A stretch of 64,000 nt of DNA, taken from contig NZ_JAIQCL010000001.1 in NCBI RefSeq assembly GCF_020023385.1, positions 248,001 through 312,000 on the forward strand, written 5' to 3'. This DNA comes from Planococcus circulans. GTDB lineage: Bacteria; Bacillota; Bacilli; Bacillales_A; Planococcaceae. A model generated the notes under the pieces. That model had not been told where the DNA came from. It was given only the letters and a program-made list of their open reading frames with translations, and ran no database searches. The position numbers were made by a program, and so were the translations under genes. Positions 1 to 8,452 of this stretch are shown one piece after another (position 1 is the first letter of the stretch; each line of letters starts with the position of its first letter).

Positions 1-1215
1 GGCCACTTCCAGACTTTCCAAAACAGGTACAACATCAAACAAATTCATTTCATTAAACGCATAATGAGTAAACTGGTTGGCGATATATTCCGGAGAATTC
101 AACGCTCTCAGGAAAAAGCCGATTTTCTTGCGGCGGACCCGGTCAAGGTCTTCCTGTCCAAAAGGCCATTTTTCAATCGCATTTTGCAGTGTGTGTTTGA
201 TTTCCTTTATCAGGATTTCCGGTTTGTGGGTATCAGAGCCGATCAAAGCGTAACCAAAACCACTTTCCAGTGAATAGTCAAACGAATAGGATTCGTCGAT
301 CCAATCGTTTTCATAGGCGTGGTGATAAAAGTCAGATGTCCGGCCGAACAGTAATTCATAAGCCAATTGAGCAGCCAATTCATGCTTCAGCATATCCGGT
401 CCGATCAGATCCAATTTCTCCGGTTTTACACCGTAGAACACTTTAGGCTTCTGGACACTCATTTCCAGCACGCGTTCCTTGATTGCTACTTCCTTGGGCT
501 CATCAGGGTAAATGCGCTTGATTTCTGTCGGTTCCTCAAATGTTTTCTGTGCCTGGTCTTCCTTCACCAATTTCATCATTTGGTCCGGATCGACGTTGCC
601 GACGATGAATAAAACCATGTTGGACGGATGGTAGAAGGTGTTGTAGCACGTATATAAGTGTTCTGCTGTAATGTCCTGGATCGACTCTACCGTTCCCGCA
701 ATATCGATTTTCACTGGATGGTTTTCATAGAGATTTTCAATGATGCCGAAATACAGACGCCAATCCGGCTGGTCGTCATACATGGTGATTTCCTGCGCAA
801 TGATGCCTTTTTCCTTCTCGACGGTCTTTTCCGTGAAATAAGGGCTTTGGACAAAATCCAATAAGGTTTTAACGTTTTTATCGATTTCACCAGTTGCTGA
901 GAATAAATAGGCCGTCCGCGTAAACGAAGTAAAGGCGTTTGCAGAAGCTCCCTGTTTGCTGAACTCCTGGAAAACATCCCCTTCTTCTTTTTCAAACATT
1001 TTATGCTCTAAAAAATGGGCGATGCCATCCGGTACTTTAATTGGTTCGGTTTCGCCTTGAGGCACAAAATGGTTATCGATCGAACCGTATTTGGTCGTGA
1101 AGGTCGCAAACGTTTTAGAAAATCCTTTTTTCGGCAAAATGTATACGTTCAGGCCATTGTCCAGCTTTTCATGAAAAAGCGTTTCTTCCAATTGGTCAAA
1201 TTCAACTTTATGCAT
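1..1215 (-). CDS. ymfH: M16 family zinc peptidase, YmfH-like (3' end outside window)
   Basis: The frame runs from an ATG at 1215 to the window edge without a stop, giving 405 codons; the family is usually near 430 residues, so only the extreme C-terminus is missing. The inverted zinc-binding motif HFLEH lies at about residues 67-71, so this member should be catalytically competent. M16 proteins fold as repeated alpha/beta peptidase domains that enclose small peptides; the physiological substrate here is unknown. An AGGAGG ribosome site sits a few bases upstream of the ATG. The start overlaps the end of the preceding M16-like gene by 8 bases, so the two are co-translated and probably form a heterodimer of active and inactive subunits. 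Synteny with the ymfF-ymfH pair of Bacillus and Listeria supports the name. Confidence 0.9.
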   Translation of the reverse strand, partial: MHKVEFDQLEETLFHEKLDNGLNVYILPKKGFSKTFATFTTKYGSIDNHFVPQGETEPIKVPDGIAHFLEHKMFEKEEGDVFQEFSKQGASANAFTSFTRTAYLFSATGEIDKNVKTLLDFVQSPYFTEKTVEKEKGIIAQEITMYDDQPDWRLYFGIIENLYENHPVKIDIAGTVESIQDITAEHLYTCYNTFYHPSNMVLFIVGNVDPDQMMKLVKEDQAQKTFEEPTEIKRIYPDEPKEVAIKERVLEMSVQKPKVFYGVKPEKLDLIGPDMLKHELAAQLAYELLFGRTSDFYHHAYENDWIDESYSFDYSLESGFGYALIGSDTHKPEILIKEIKHTLQNAIEKWPFGQEDLDRVRRKKIGFFLRALNSPEYIANQFTHYAFNEMNLFDVVPVLESLEVA

Positions 1216-2482
1216 CTTTTTCGTCCTCCTTGCCTGATAGGAAATACGTCATTTCCAAAGACAGCTTCTGAGCTACAGCCGCAATGTCTTGTTTCGTCAC
1301 ATTTTTCCATCTGTTGATCATGAATTCGGGTTCAAATGAATCAGTCAATTCCATGTACTGGTCATAGATATCGATCTGGCCGCGAGCTGAATCCAAAGCT
1401 TCTTTTAGTTGATTCGTCAATAACGCTTTTGTCTGGTCAAGTTCGATATCGGAAATATTCCCTTTTTTGACTTCTTCCAATTGTTCCAAAATCAAGGCCA
1501 CAGCTTTTTCTTCCAATTTCGAATCGATGCCAGCCAATACAAACATCAAACCGAATTGCGAAGCAAAAGAACTGGACACATAGTAGGCCATGCTTTCTTT
1601 TTCACGGATGTTCACAAACAGCTTCGAATGTGCGTAACCGCCAAAAACCCCATTCATCAACTGCATGACCGGGAATTTTTCGTCGCGGAATGTAATCGGT
1701 GTAAAGAATGCCATATGCAGCTTGCCTTGCTTCATGTCTTCGTATTCAAGGACATGTGATTGCGCAGGTTTAACCAATTCCAGTGGAGGCGCGGCAATTG
1801 CCTTTTCCCGATCTTTGAAGTGGAAGAAATCGCGGATATGTGAAGCGATCATCTCTGGCTTTACATCGCCCACTGCATAGATTTCAATTTCATTTTGTGT
1901 CAGCATTTCTTTGTATTCCGCAACCAATTGTTCATTGGTGACGTTTTCTACATCTTCAATTGTGCCGTTTGATGTAATGGAAGCCGGATGGTTGGGCAAG
2001 GCCAATTCCATCATACGCTGCTGGGCATAACGTGTTTTCTCATCAAAAACCGATTCGATACGCTGCACAATGGCATTTTTTTCCCGCACAAATATAGACT
2101 CTTTAAATAAACCATGTTCAAAATTAGGTTTGAACAGGACGATATACATCAAATTCAGCACTTTTTCAAGAACGCCTTTTTCCGAAAGATACTGATCATT
2201 CACCGTTTCAACATTCAATGTCACCACATGTTCATTGCCCCGTTTTGAAGAATCTATGTATAGAGACGTTCCATACAGGTCATCCAGTACCATACGGAGC
2301 GCAGTATGCGAAGGATATACCTCATTGCTATGCTGCAGTACGTTTGCCAGAATCGAGCGTGCTGACGCTTTTTCTTTGGTCAGTCTATCTTTGAATTTAA
2401 TTGAAAAATTTATCGTTTTAAACTGTGTCGTTTCATTAACATGTACATTAACACCTTTGGCGATGTTGATTGTTTCAAACAT
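1208..2482 (-). CDS. ymfF: M16 family peptidase-like protein, YmfF-like, no HxxEH motif
   Basis: A 424-residue protein with M16 family character throughout but no HxxEH zinc motif; the equivalent N-terminal stretch reads ANVLQHSNEVYPSHTA. It is therefore probably the non-catalytic partner of the downstream YmfH-like peptidase, with which it overlaps by 8 bases. The start chosen is the ATG at 2482 because a GAGAGGGG ribosome site stands 7 bases before it; an in-frame ATG eight codons upstream lacks such a site. A sigma-A type promoter (2513-2542) lies directly upstream, so the pair is its own transcription unit. The exact function is not known; family members pair as active/inactive halves in several systems, which is the basis for the partner inference. 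Confidence 0.85.
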   Translation of the reverse strand: MFETINIAKGVNVHVNETTQFKTINFSIKFKDRLTKEKASARSILANVLQHSNEVYPSHTALRMVLDDLYGTSLYIDSSKRGNEHVVTLNVETVNDQYLSEKGVLEKVLNLMYIVLFKPNFEHGLFKESIFVREKNAIVQRIESVFDEKTRYAQQRMMELALPNHPASITSNGTIEDVENVTNEQLVAEYKEMLTQNEIEIYAVGDVKPEMIASHIRDFFHFKDREKAIAAPPLELVKPAQSHVLEYEDMKQGKLHMAFFTPITFRDEKFPVMQLMNGVFGGYAHSKLFVNIREKESMAYYVSSSFASQFGLMFVLAGIDSKLEEKAVALILEQLEEVKKGNISDIELDQTKALLTNQLKEALDSARGQIDIYDQYMELTDSFEPEFMINRWKNVTKQDIAAVAQKLSLEMTYFLSGKEDEKDA

Positions 2483-2512
2483 TTGGAATCCCCTCTCGTC
2501 GTTCATGTACTA

Positions 2513-2542
2513 ACTATACCGAACTTTTTCCGTTAATTGCAA
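2513..2542 (-). promoter_or_regulatory. Sigma-A type promoter for the M16 pair
   Basis: Read on the minus strand there is TTGCAA, an 18-base spacer and TATAGT (-10 at 2513-2518, -35 at 2537-2542). It lies about 30 bases before the chosen start of the YmfF-like gene and begins just 6 bases from the edge of the repeat array. Confidence 0.6.
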
Positions 2543-2547
2543 ATAAA

Positions 2548-3549
2548 GAAAAGCGAGAGCGGCCCGTTTAGATTTGACGGGTATAAGATGCATTGGCGAA
2601 GTGGCGCATTTTGCCACATAGCCAGGGGGGGTTATGACCCTAGAATCTGGCCGCTGGAGCTGGACATAAAGAAAAGCGCAGGTGCCCGTTTTAGTCCCGA
2701 CAAGCGCTGGAGGGCTTTCCGGTAATGGCGTTTTTTTGCCATTGGCGGAAAGTCCGAAGCGACCTCGAGGGACTGGGCACCGGAGCTGGACAATAGAAAA
2801 GCGAAAGCGGCCTGTTAAGCTCCGAAAGGCATAAGACGCACTGGCGAAGTGGCGTTCTTTGCCACGCAGCCAGGGAGGCTTATGACCCGAGGAGCTGGCC
2901 GCTGCAGCTGGACAACAGAAAAGCGAAAGCGATCGTCTAGCCCCGACAGGCATAAGACACTCTGGCTGTGCGGCATTTCTTCAGCCGCATTGCCAGAGAA
3001 ACTTATGACCCCGAGGGGCTGTTCGCTGCAGCTGGACAACAGAAAAGCGAAAGCGATCGTCTAGCCCCGACAGGCATAAGACACTCTGGCTGTGCGGCAT
3101 TTCTTCAGCCGCATTGCCAGAGAAACTTATGACCCCGAGGGGCTGTTCGCTGCAGCTGGACAACAGAAAAGCGAAAGCGATCGTCTAGCCCCGACAGGCA
3201 TAAGACACTCTGGCTGTGCGGCATTTCTTCAGCCGCATTGCCAGAGAAACTTATGACCCCGAGGGGCTGTTCGCTGCAGCTGGACAACAGAAAAGCGAAA
3301 GCGATCGTCTAGCCCCGACAGGCATAAGACACTCTGGCTGTGCGGCATTTCTTCAGCCGCATTGCCAGAGAAACTTATGACCCCGAGGGGCTGTTCGCTG
3401 CAGCTGGACAACAGAAAAGCGAAAGCGATCGTCTAGCCCCGACAGGCATAAGACACTCTGGCTGTGCGGCATTTCTTCAGCCGCATTGCCAGAGAAACTT
3501 ATGACCCCGAGGGGCTGTTCGCTGCAGCTGGACAACAGAAAAGCGAATG
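2548..3549. repeat. Array of eight palindromic ~124-bp repeats, five of them identical
   Basis: Units begin with GAAAAGCG at 2548, 2671, 2796, 2918, 3042, 3166, 3290 and 3414, with a fragment of a ninth at 3538. Units 4-8 (2918-3537) are exactly 124 bp each and identical; units 1-3 are 122-125 bp and diverged. Each unit is a long imperfect palindrome: an outer arm (AGCGG/CCGCT class), a second arm ending in GGGGCT or its variant, a conserved CATAAG/CTTATG pair, and a central stem-loop. Stem sequences differ between units while pairing is kept. The whole gap between nupQ and the M16 pair is filled by this array; apparent short reading frames inside it only repeat the unit and are not genes. 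Confidence 0.95.
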
Positions 3550-3565
3550 CCCCCACTCCCTTATG

Positions 3566-3599
3566 CAAACAAAAAGAGCCGTCGCAATGACGGCTCTTT
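3566..3599 (-). terminator. Intrinsic terminator after nupQ
   Basis: On the minus strand a stem AAAGAGCCGTC / GACGGCTCTTT with a short loop is followed by TTTTTGTTTG. It begins 9 bases after the nupQ stop and ends the importer operon before the repeat array. Confidence 0.85.
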
Positions 3600-3607
3600 C
3601 AAATAGC

Positions 3608-4567
3608 TTATCGTTGTCCTTTGATATATGGTTTTCCGTTTGCCAGCGGTGCATTTGCACGTCCAATAAATCCGGCGAGTGCAAAGATCGTCAAAACGTA
3701 AGGCAAAATCAATAGGAAAACGTTCGGAATCTCTTGGATATAAGGGATGGATGATCCGACGATACTCAAGGATTGTGCAAATCCGAAGAATAAGGCGGCT
3801 CCCATGGCGCCAAGCGGATGCCACTTACCAAAAATCATTGCTGCCAGCGCCATGAAGCCCTGGCCGTTGATTGTGGCATGCCCAAAATCATTGGTGATGG
3901 TCTGTGCATAGATCGCACCGCCGATTCCCGCTAACGCCCCGGAAATCATAACTGCGATATAACGCATTCTCGTTACGTTGATCCCCATCGTATCTGCAGC
4001 CATCGGGTGCTCACCTACAGCACGCAGGCGCAAGCCGAACGGCGTTTTGTAGATGATGAACCATGCTACAAAGGCAATGGCAATCGCGAAGAACGATGTG
4101 TTGTAAACAGAGGTGAAAAATAAAGGACCGATAACCGGTATGTCCGAAAGGAACGGAACATTGTAGCGCGAAAAGCGCTCGGTGATAAAATCTGTCTGCC
4201 CTTTGTCAAAAATTCTTTTCACCAGGTATAAAGATAGCGCAATCGCCAATAAGTTGATGGCAACACCGGATACCACCTGATCTGCACGGAATGAAATGGA
4301 TGCAACAGCATGCAGTAAAGATAACAGCAATGCCGCAACCATAGCCGCGATCAATGATATCCAAGGAGTGGCTGCGCCGAAAGTATCGGCATACAATAAG
4401 TTGAACAAAATTCCGACAAATGCACCGATGACCATCAGCCCTTCAAGGCCGATGTTGACGACTCCCGATCTTTCCGAGAACACGCCGCCGATGGCTACCA
4501 AAATAAGGGGTGCAGCATAGAATATGGCTGAAGGAATGATGAAGTATAGGACGTCAAGGAAACTCAT
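3608..4567 (-). CDS. nupQ: Nucleoside ABC transporter permease, NupQ-like
   Basis: A 319-residue, very hydrophobic protein with about eight to ten membrane segments, typical of the BPD_transp_2 permeases that partner BMP-type lipoproteins. It forms the membrane channel with the preceding permease. The ATG at 4567 is chosen over an upstream start because AAGGAGG stands 9 bases before it and it lies one base after the previous stop. It is the last gene of the operon and is followed by a terminator. In B. subtilis the equivalent NupNOPQ system imports guanosine; here substrate specificity is inferred from family and gene order, not visible in the sequence. Confidence 0.88.
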   Translation of the reverse strand: MSFLDVLYFIIPSAIFYAAPLILVAIGGVFSERSGVVNIGLEGLMVIGAFVGILFNLLYADTFGAATPWISLIAAMVAALLLSLLHAVASISFRADQVVSGVAINLLAIALSLYLVKRIFDKGQTDFITERFSRYNVPFLSDIPVIGPLFFTSVYNTSFFAIAIAFVAWFIIYKTPFGLRLRAVGEHPMAADTMGINVTRMRYIAVMISGALAGIGGAIYAQTITNDFGHATINGQGFMALAAMIFGKWHPLGAMGAALFFGFAQSLSIVGSSIPYIQEIPNVFLLILPYVLTIFALAGFIGRANAPLANGKPYIKGQR

Positions 4568-4568
4568 A

Positions 4569-5618
4569 TTACTTCGCCTCCTTCTTCTTAGCTGAAGCAC
4601 GGAGCAGCAGCAAGCGAATGATGTAGCCTGAAGCTACAAAAAAGATAATAACTGCTATAACGATTTCAACAATCTCGATTGGAATACCCGCAGCGTTCGG
4701 CATGTTCAAAGCTCCATATTTCAAGGAACCGAACAAAGTAGCACCGAAGATGACACCCAGCGGCGTATTCATGCCAAGCAAGGCAACCGCGATCCCGTCA
4801 AACCCAATTCCGGTGAATCCGCCTTTGGAAGAAACGTATTCAAACGTTCCAAGCGCTTCCATCGCGCCACCCAATCCGGCGAACGCACCTGAAATGACCA
4901 TGGCGAGAATGATGTTTTTATTGACGTTCATGCCTGCATATTGCGAGGCGTTCTGGTTGAAGCCAACAGCTTTCAGCTCAAATCCAAGCGTTGTTTTCTC
5001 CAGGATGAACCACATAACACCGACCATGACCAAAGCAATGATGATTCCAAAATGCAGACGCGAAAATTCCGTCAAGTTCTCCAAGAACTCTGAGCGCAGG
5101 GAAGCACTTGCAAAAATGCTTTCTGTGCGGTCTCCGCCGTCAGAAACGGTCCGGATCAACGCATTCGTTACATGCAAAGCGATATAGTTCATCATGATGG
5201 TGACAATTACTTCATGAACATGGAATTTCGCTTTCAAAAGGCCTGGTACAAAGCCCCACAAAGCTCCCGCTACCGCTGCTGCGATAATGGCTAAAGGCAA
5301 GTGGATGATTTTCGGCAATTCGACAGCTACTCCGACATACGCCGCAGCAAACCAGCCGACAATCAATTGCCCTTCCACCCCGATATTGAAAAGACCTGAA
5401 CGGAACGCAAAAGCAACCGCTAGACCAGCTAATAAATAAGGGGTGATTTGGCGAATCGTTTCGCCAATCGTATACATGTCTCCAAAAATCCCGTTCCAAA
5501 GAGCAGCATAGCCTTCCACTGGACTATATCCACTGACCAGCATGATGACTGCACCGACCAATAGCCCTAAAATAACGGAAATGATGGGGACCAGAAGATT
5601 TGTCGCTCTATTCGACAT
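4569..5618 (-). CDS. nupP: Nucleoside ABC transporter permease, NupP-like
   Basis: A 349-residue membrane protein starting MSNRATNLLVPIIS and carrying many hydrophobic segments, with a lysine-rich cytoplasmic tail (RASAKKKEAK). It is the second BPD_transp_2 permease of the importer and should pair with NupQ. The ATG at 5618 is preferred to a GTG four codons upstream, which lies immediately on top of the ribosome site. The start overlaps the ATPase gene by 11 bases and the stop is one base from the nupQ start, so the subunits are translationally coupled. Confidence 0.88.
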   Translation of the reverse strand: MSNRATNLLVPIISVILGLLVGAVIMLVSGYSPVEGYAALWNGIFGDMYTIGETIRQITPYLLAGLAVAFAFRSGLFNIGVEGQLIVGWFAAAYVGVAVELPKIIHLPLAIIAAAVAGALWGFVPGLLKAKFHVHEVIVTIMMNYIALHVTNALIRTVSDGGDRTESIFASASLRSEFLENLTEFSRLHFGIIIALVMVGVMWFILEKTTLGFELKAVGFNQNASQYAGMNVNKNIILAMVISGAFAGLGGAMEALGTFEYVSSKGGFTGIGFDGIAVALLGMNTPLGVIFGATLFGSLKYGALNMPNAAGIPIEIVEIVIAVIIFFVASGYIIRLLLLRASAKKKEAK

Positions 5619-7167
5619 GCTGATCCTCACCCTTCTTTGTCAAATCCTGTGTTTTTTTGTTGTCTGTGTGACCCGCCATCAGCAAGCCCAATTGCTGTTC
5701 GCTGGTGGTTTCCGGTGTCACGATATCCACAATTTCACCATCATGGATAACCGCAATGCGGTCTGAAACGTTCATGACTTCGTCCAGTTCAAAAGAAATC
5801 AGCAGGACGGCCTTTCCGTTGTCGCGCTGTTCAATCAAACGGCTGTGGATGAACTCGATGGCTCCGACATCCAAGCCTCTTGTCGGCAATGCCGCAATCA
5901 ACAGATCTGGATCCCGGTCAACTTCTCTGCCGATGATGGCTTTTTGCTGATTGCCCCCCGATAGTGAACGAGCCAATTCTCCTGGGCCTTGCGTCCGAAC
6001 ATCAAAATCTTTGATGATCTGTAATGCTTTTTCGTTTATTTTGTTGTAATCGATAATGCCAGATTTGGAAATTGGTTTTGTGTAATACGTTTGAAGGGAA
6101 ATATTATGACCAACCGGAAAATCCAATACCAGGCCATGTTTATGGCGATCCTGTGGAATATGGCCAACTCCAGCTTCCGTCACTTTCCGAGGTTTCATAT
6201 TGGTGACGTCTTTCCCATTTATAAAAATTGTGCCGCTCTTCACCTTACGGAGGCCGGTTATCGCCTCGATCAATTCGGATTGTCCGTTGCCATCAATTCC
6301 TGCAATTCCGACAATTTCACCTTTACGGACGTTCAAATTCAACCTTTTCACTTTCTCGATACCGCGGTAATCCTGGACCACCAGATCTTTAATATCCAAG
6401 ATCTCTTCACCAGGGAATGCCTGTCCTTTAACCGTAGTGAATTCCACCTGGCGGCCGACCATCAATGACGCAAGGTCGTTCGGATTGGTTTCCGCTGTGA
6501 TGACCGTGCCGATTCCCTGGCCTTTACGGATGACCGTCACCCGGTCAGAAACATCCATGATTTCCTTTAACTTATGCGTAATCAAAATAATGGACTTGCC
6601 TTCTGCAATCAACCGCTTCATGATTTGAATCAACTCTGTGATTTCCTGAGGGGTCAATGAAGCCGTCGGCTCGTCAAAAATCAAGATTTCAGCTCCACGG
6701 TACAAAGTCTTCAATATTTCGACACGCTGCTGCATCCCCACTGAAATGTCTTCAATGATGGCATAAGGATCAACATTCAATCCATACTGCTCAGACAGCG
6801 CCTGAACTTTTTTTGCAGCATCCTTTTTATTGGTGATACCGTACTTTGTTGGTTCACTGCCCAAAATGATGTTTTCAGTGACCGAAAAGTTTTCGACCAA
6901 CATGAAATGCTGGTGAACCATCCCGATTCCAAGATCATTGGCAACATTCGGATTGGCAATATCGACTTTCTTGCCACGAACCCGGATTTCTCCGCCTTCT
7001 GGCTGGTACAAACCGAATAAGACGTTCATCAATGTCGATTTCCCTGCGCCATTTTCCCCTAATAATGCATGAATTTCTCCCTTTTGCAGTTGCAGTGTAA
7101 TATTGTCGTTGGCGACAAATGTACCGAACTCTTTACGGATATTCAGCATTTCGATTACATACTCCAC
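5608..7167 (-). CDS. nupO: Nucleoside ABC transporter ATP-binding protein, NupO-like (two ATPase domains)
   Basis: A 519-residue tandem ABC ATPase. The first domain has Walker A GENGAGKS at about 37-44, a signature-like VGMQQR and Walker B ILIFDEPTASL. The second has a degenerate Walker A (GIDGNGQSE), a full signature SLSGGNQQK, and a Walker B region LLIAALPTRGLD that lacks the usual acidic pair; this asymmetry is normal for sugar/nucleoside type importers. The GTG at 7167 is chosen because AGGGGAG lies 8 bases upstream; a GTG three codons earlier is possible. It is separated from nupN by a 164-base gap that holds a strong terminator, so ATPase and permeases are probably made at a lower level than the binding lipoprotein. 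Confidence 0.9.
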   Translation of the reverse strand: MEYVIEMLNIRKEFGTFVANDNITLQLQKGEIHALLGENGAGKSTLMNVLFGLYQPEGGEIRVRGKKVDIANPNVANDLGIGMVHQHFMLVENFSVTENIILGSEPTKYGITNKKDAAKKVQALSEQYGLNVDPYAIIEDISVGMQQRVEILKTLYRGAEILIFDEPTASLTPQEITELIQIMKRLIAEGKSIILITHKLKEIMDVSDRVTVIRKGQGIGTVITAETNPNDLASLMVGRQVEFTTVKGQAFPGEEILDIKDLVVQDYRGIEKVKRLNLNVRKGEIVGIAGIDGNGQSELIEAITGLRKVKSGTIFINGKDVTNMKPRKVTEAGVGHIPQDRHKHGLVLDFPVGHNISLQTYYTKPISKSGIIDYNKINEKALQIIKDFDVRTQGPGELARSLSGGNQQKAIIGREVDRDPDLLIAALPTRGLDVGAIEFIHSRLIEQRDNGKAVLLISFELDEVMNVSDRIAVIHDGEIVDIVTPETTSEQQLGLLMAGHTDNKKTQDLTKKGEDQHVE

Positions 7168-7253
7168 TATTGTCACTCCCCTAAGAACTGCTGACTTCTT
7201 GAAAATTAATTAATACAAGAAAGACTTCTGTTGCCAAAAGCCTTTCGTCTATT

Positions 7254-7268
7254 AATTTTCAGCCAATA
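7254..7268 (+). promoter_or_regulatory. Possible CodY box between nupN and nupO
   Basis: AATTTTCAGCCAATA differs at three positions from the CodY consensus (AATTTTC, W, G, AAAATT). The spot lies just past the nupN terminator. CodY is known to repress guanosine uptake genes in B. subtilis, which makes the match plausible, but a three-mismatch match also occurs by chance in AT-rich gaps. Confidence 0.3.
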
Positions 7269-7271
7269 GGC

Positions 7272-7310
7272 AAAAAAAAATCATAAAGACCGGTTAAACC
7301 GGTCCTTATG
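7272..7310 (-). terminator. Intrinsic terminator between nupN and nupO
   Basis: On the minus strand the stem CATAAGGACCGG / CCGGTCTTTATG (12 bp, 5-base loop) is followed by nine T residues. It stands 22 bases after the nupN stop and about 105 bases before nupO. With no strong promoter visible before nupO, partial read-through is the likely source of nupOPQ message. Confidence 0.85.
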
Positions 7311-7331
7311 ATGACCGTATTAGACTTGCTT

Positions 7332-8405
7332 TTACTCTACTGTTTCAGGAACAGTGATGTCGCCATCGATAACTTGTTGCTTGTATTCTTCGATTTGCGC
7401 CATCTTATCTTCAGGGATTGCTCCACGTGAATCTGCAAGGCCTACACCATCGTCAGATAAACCGTAAGTGATGGTTTCGCCGCCTGGGAATTCGCCTGCC
7501 ATTGCCTGTTCAGAAATATTGATTACAGCTGTATCGACGCGCTTCAATACCGAAGTCAAGGTAACATTGGCATCGCCAGTTTGGCCTTCATCGTATTGGT
7601 CAGCATCGACACCGATAACCCAGATGTTTGCTTCCGGATCTGCTTCTTTACGTTCTTTTGCTTCAGTGAATACTCCGTTTCCAGTACCGCCTGCAGCGTG
7701 GAAAATGATATCCGCTCCAGCAGAGTACATACGGTTTGCAGTTGTTTTACCTAATTCCGCTTTATCAAAAGCCCCTGTGTATTGAACATCGACTTCAATT
7801 GAATCATCAACAGTCGCAACCCCTTCAAGGAATCCTGCTTCAAAACGCTCGATTACCGGAATTTCCATTCCGCCGACAAATCCGATTTTATTTGTTTCTG
7901 TCATTAGGGCTGCTGCTACACCCGCAAGGAATGCGCCTTCCTGCTCTTTAAACAGGACACTTGCAACGTTTGGAGCATCTACTACAGCATCAATGATCGC
8001 GATTTGAGCTTCAGGCTGCTGTTCAGCGATTTCAGCTACAGCACCTTCCATCAGGAATCCGATACCGAAAACAACATCAAAATCACGGCGAATCAAGTTG
8101 TTCAGGTTCGTGTTGTAATCCGCATCTGACGCAGATTGAAGGTAATCAAAGCCGCCATCGCCTTTTTCAAGGCCATTTTCTTCACCAAATTGCTGGATTC
8201 CTTCCCAAGCAGATTGGTTGAAGGATTTATCATCCACACCGCCGACATCTGTAACCATTGCAACAGAGAAATCAGAAGCTTCTTCTGTGCTTTCTCCCCC
8301 GCCAGTTTCGCCAGTTGACGTATCTTCTTCGCTTCCGCATGCAGCAAGCATAGTACCAGCAGCAAGAATCAATGATAAACCTAGACCAAATTTACGTTTT
8401 GTCAA
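7332..8405 (-). CDS. nupN: BMP-family nucleoside-binding lipoprotein, NupN-like
   Basis: A 357-residue lipoprotein. The signal peptide MTKRKFGLGLSLILAAGTML ends in a lipobox LAAC with Cys at residue 23; the mature part begins with an acidic Ser/Thr/Glu/Gly-rich linker, then the BMP (basic membrane protein) substrate-binding domain. It would sit on the outer face of the membrane and deliver nucleosides to the NupOPQ transporter. The TTG at 8405 is selected because GGGGGT lies 7 bases before it; an in-frame TTG five codons upstream overlaps that site. Listeria has the same arrangement with the lipoprotein TcsA. The start is only 47 bases after the GntR regulator, so they may share a transcript. 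Confidence 0.9.
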   Translation of the reverse strand: MTKRKFGLGLSLILAAGTMLAACGSEEDTSTGETGGGESTEEASDFSVAMVTDVGGVDDKSFNQSAWEGIQQFGEENGLEKGDGGFDYLQSASDADYNTNLNNLIRRDFDVVFGIGFLMEGAVAEIAEQQPEAQIAIIDAVVDAPNVASVLFKEQEGAFLAGVAAALMTETNKIGFVGGMEIPVIERFEAGFLEGVATVDDSIEVDVQYTGAFDKAELGKTTANRMYSAGADIIFHAAGGTGNGVFTEAKERKEADPEANIWVIGVDADQYDEGQTGDANVTLTSVLKRVDTAVINISEQAMAGEFPGGETITYGLSDDGVGLADSRGAIPEDKMAQIEEYKQQVIDGDITVPETVE

Positions 8406-8452
8406 TGTAATAACCCCCAAGGTTTTTTTGATATTAGCAGGAATTTGATGTT

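Noticed and set aside
2918-3537. CRISPR array
   Set aside because: Units are 124 bp and perfectly tandem with no unique spacers, and no cas genes are near.
2815-3568. Series of ~60-codon minus-strand reading frames starting MSSCSEQPL
   Set aside because: They only read through the repeat units, recur identically at 124-base steps and lack ribosome sites.
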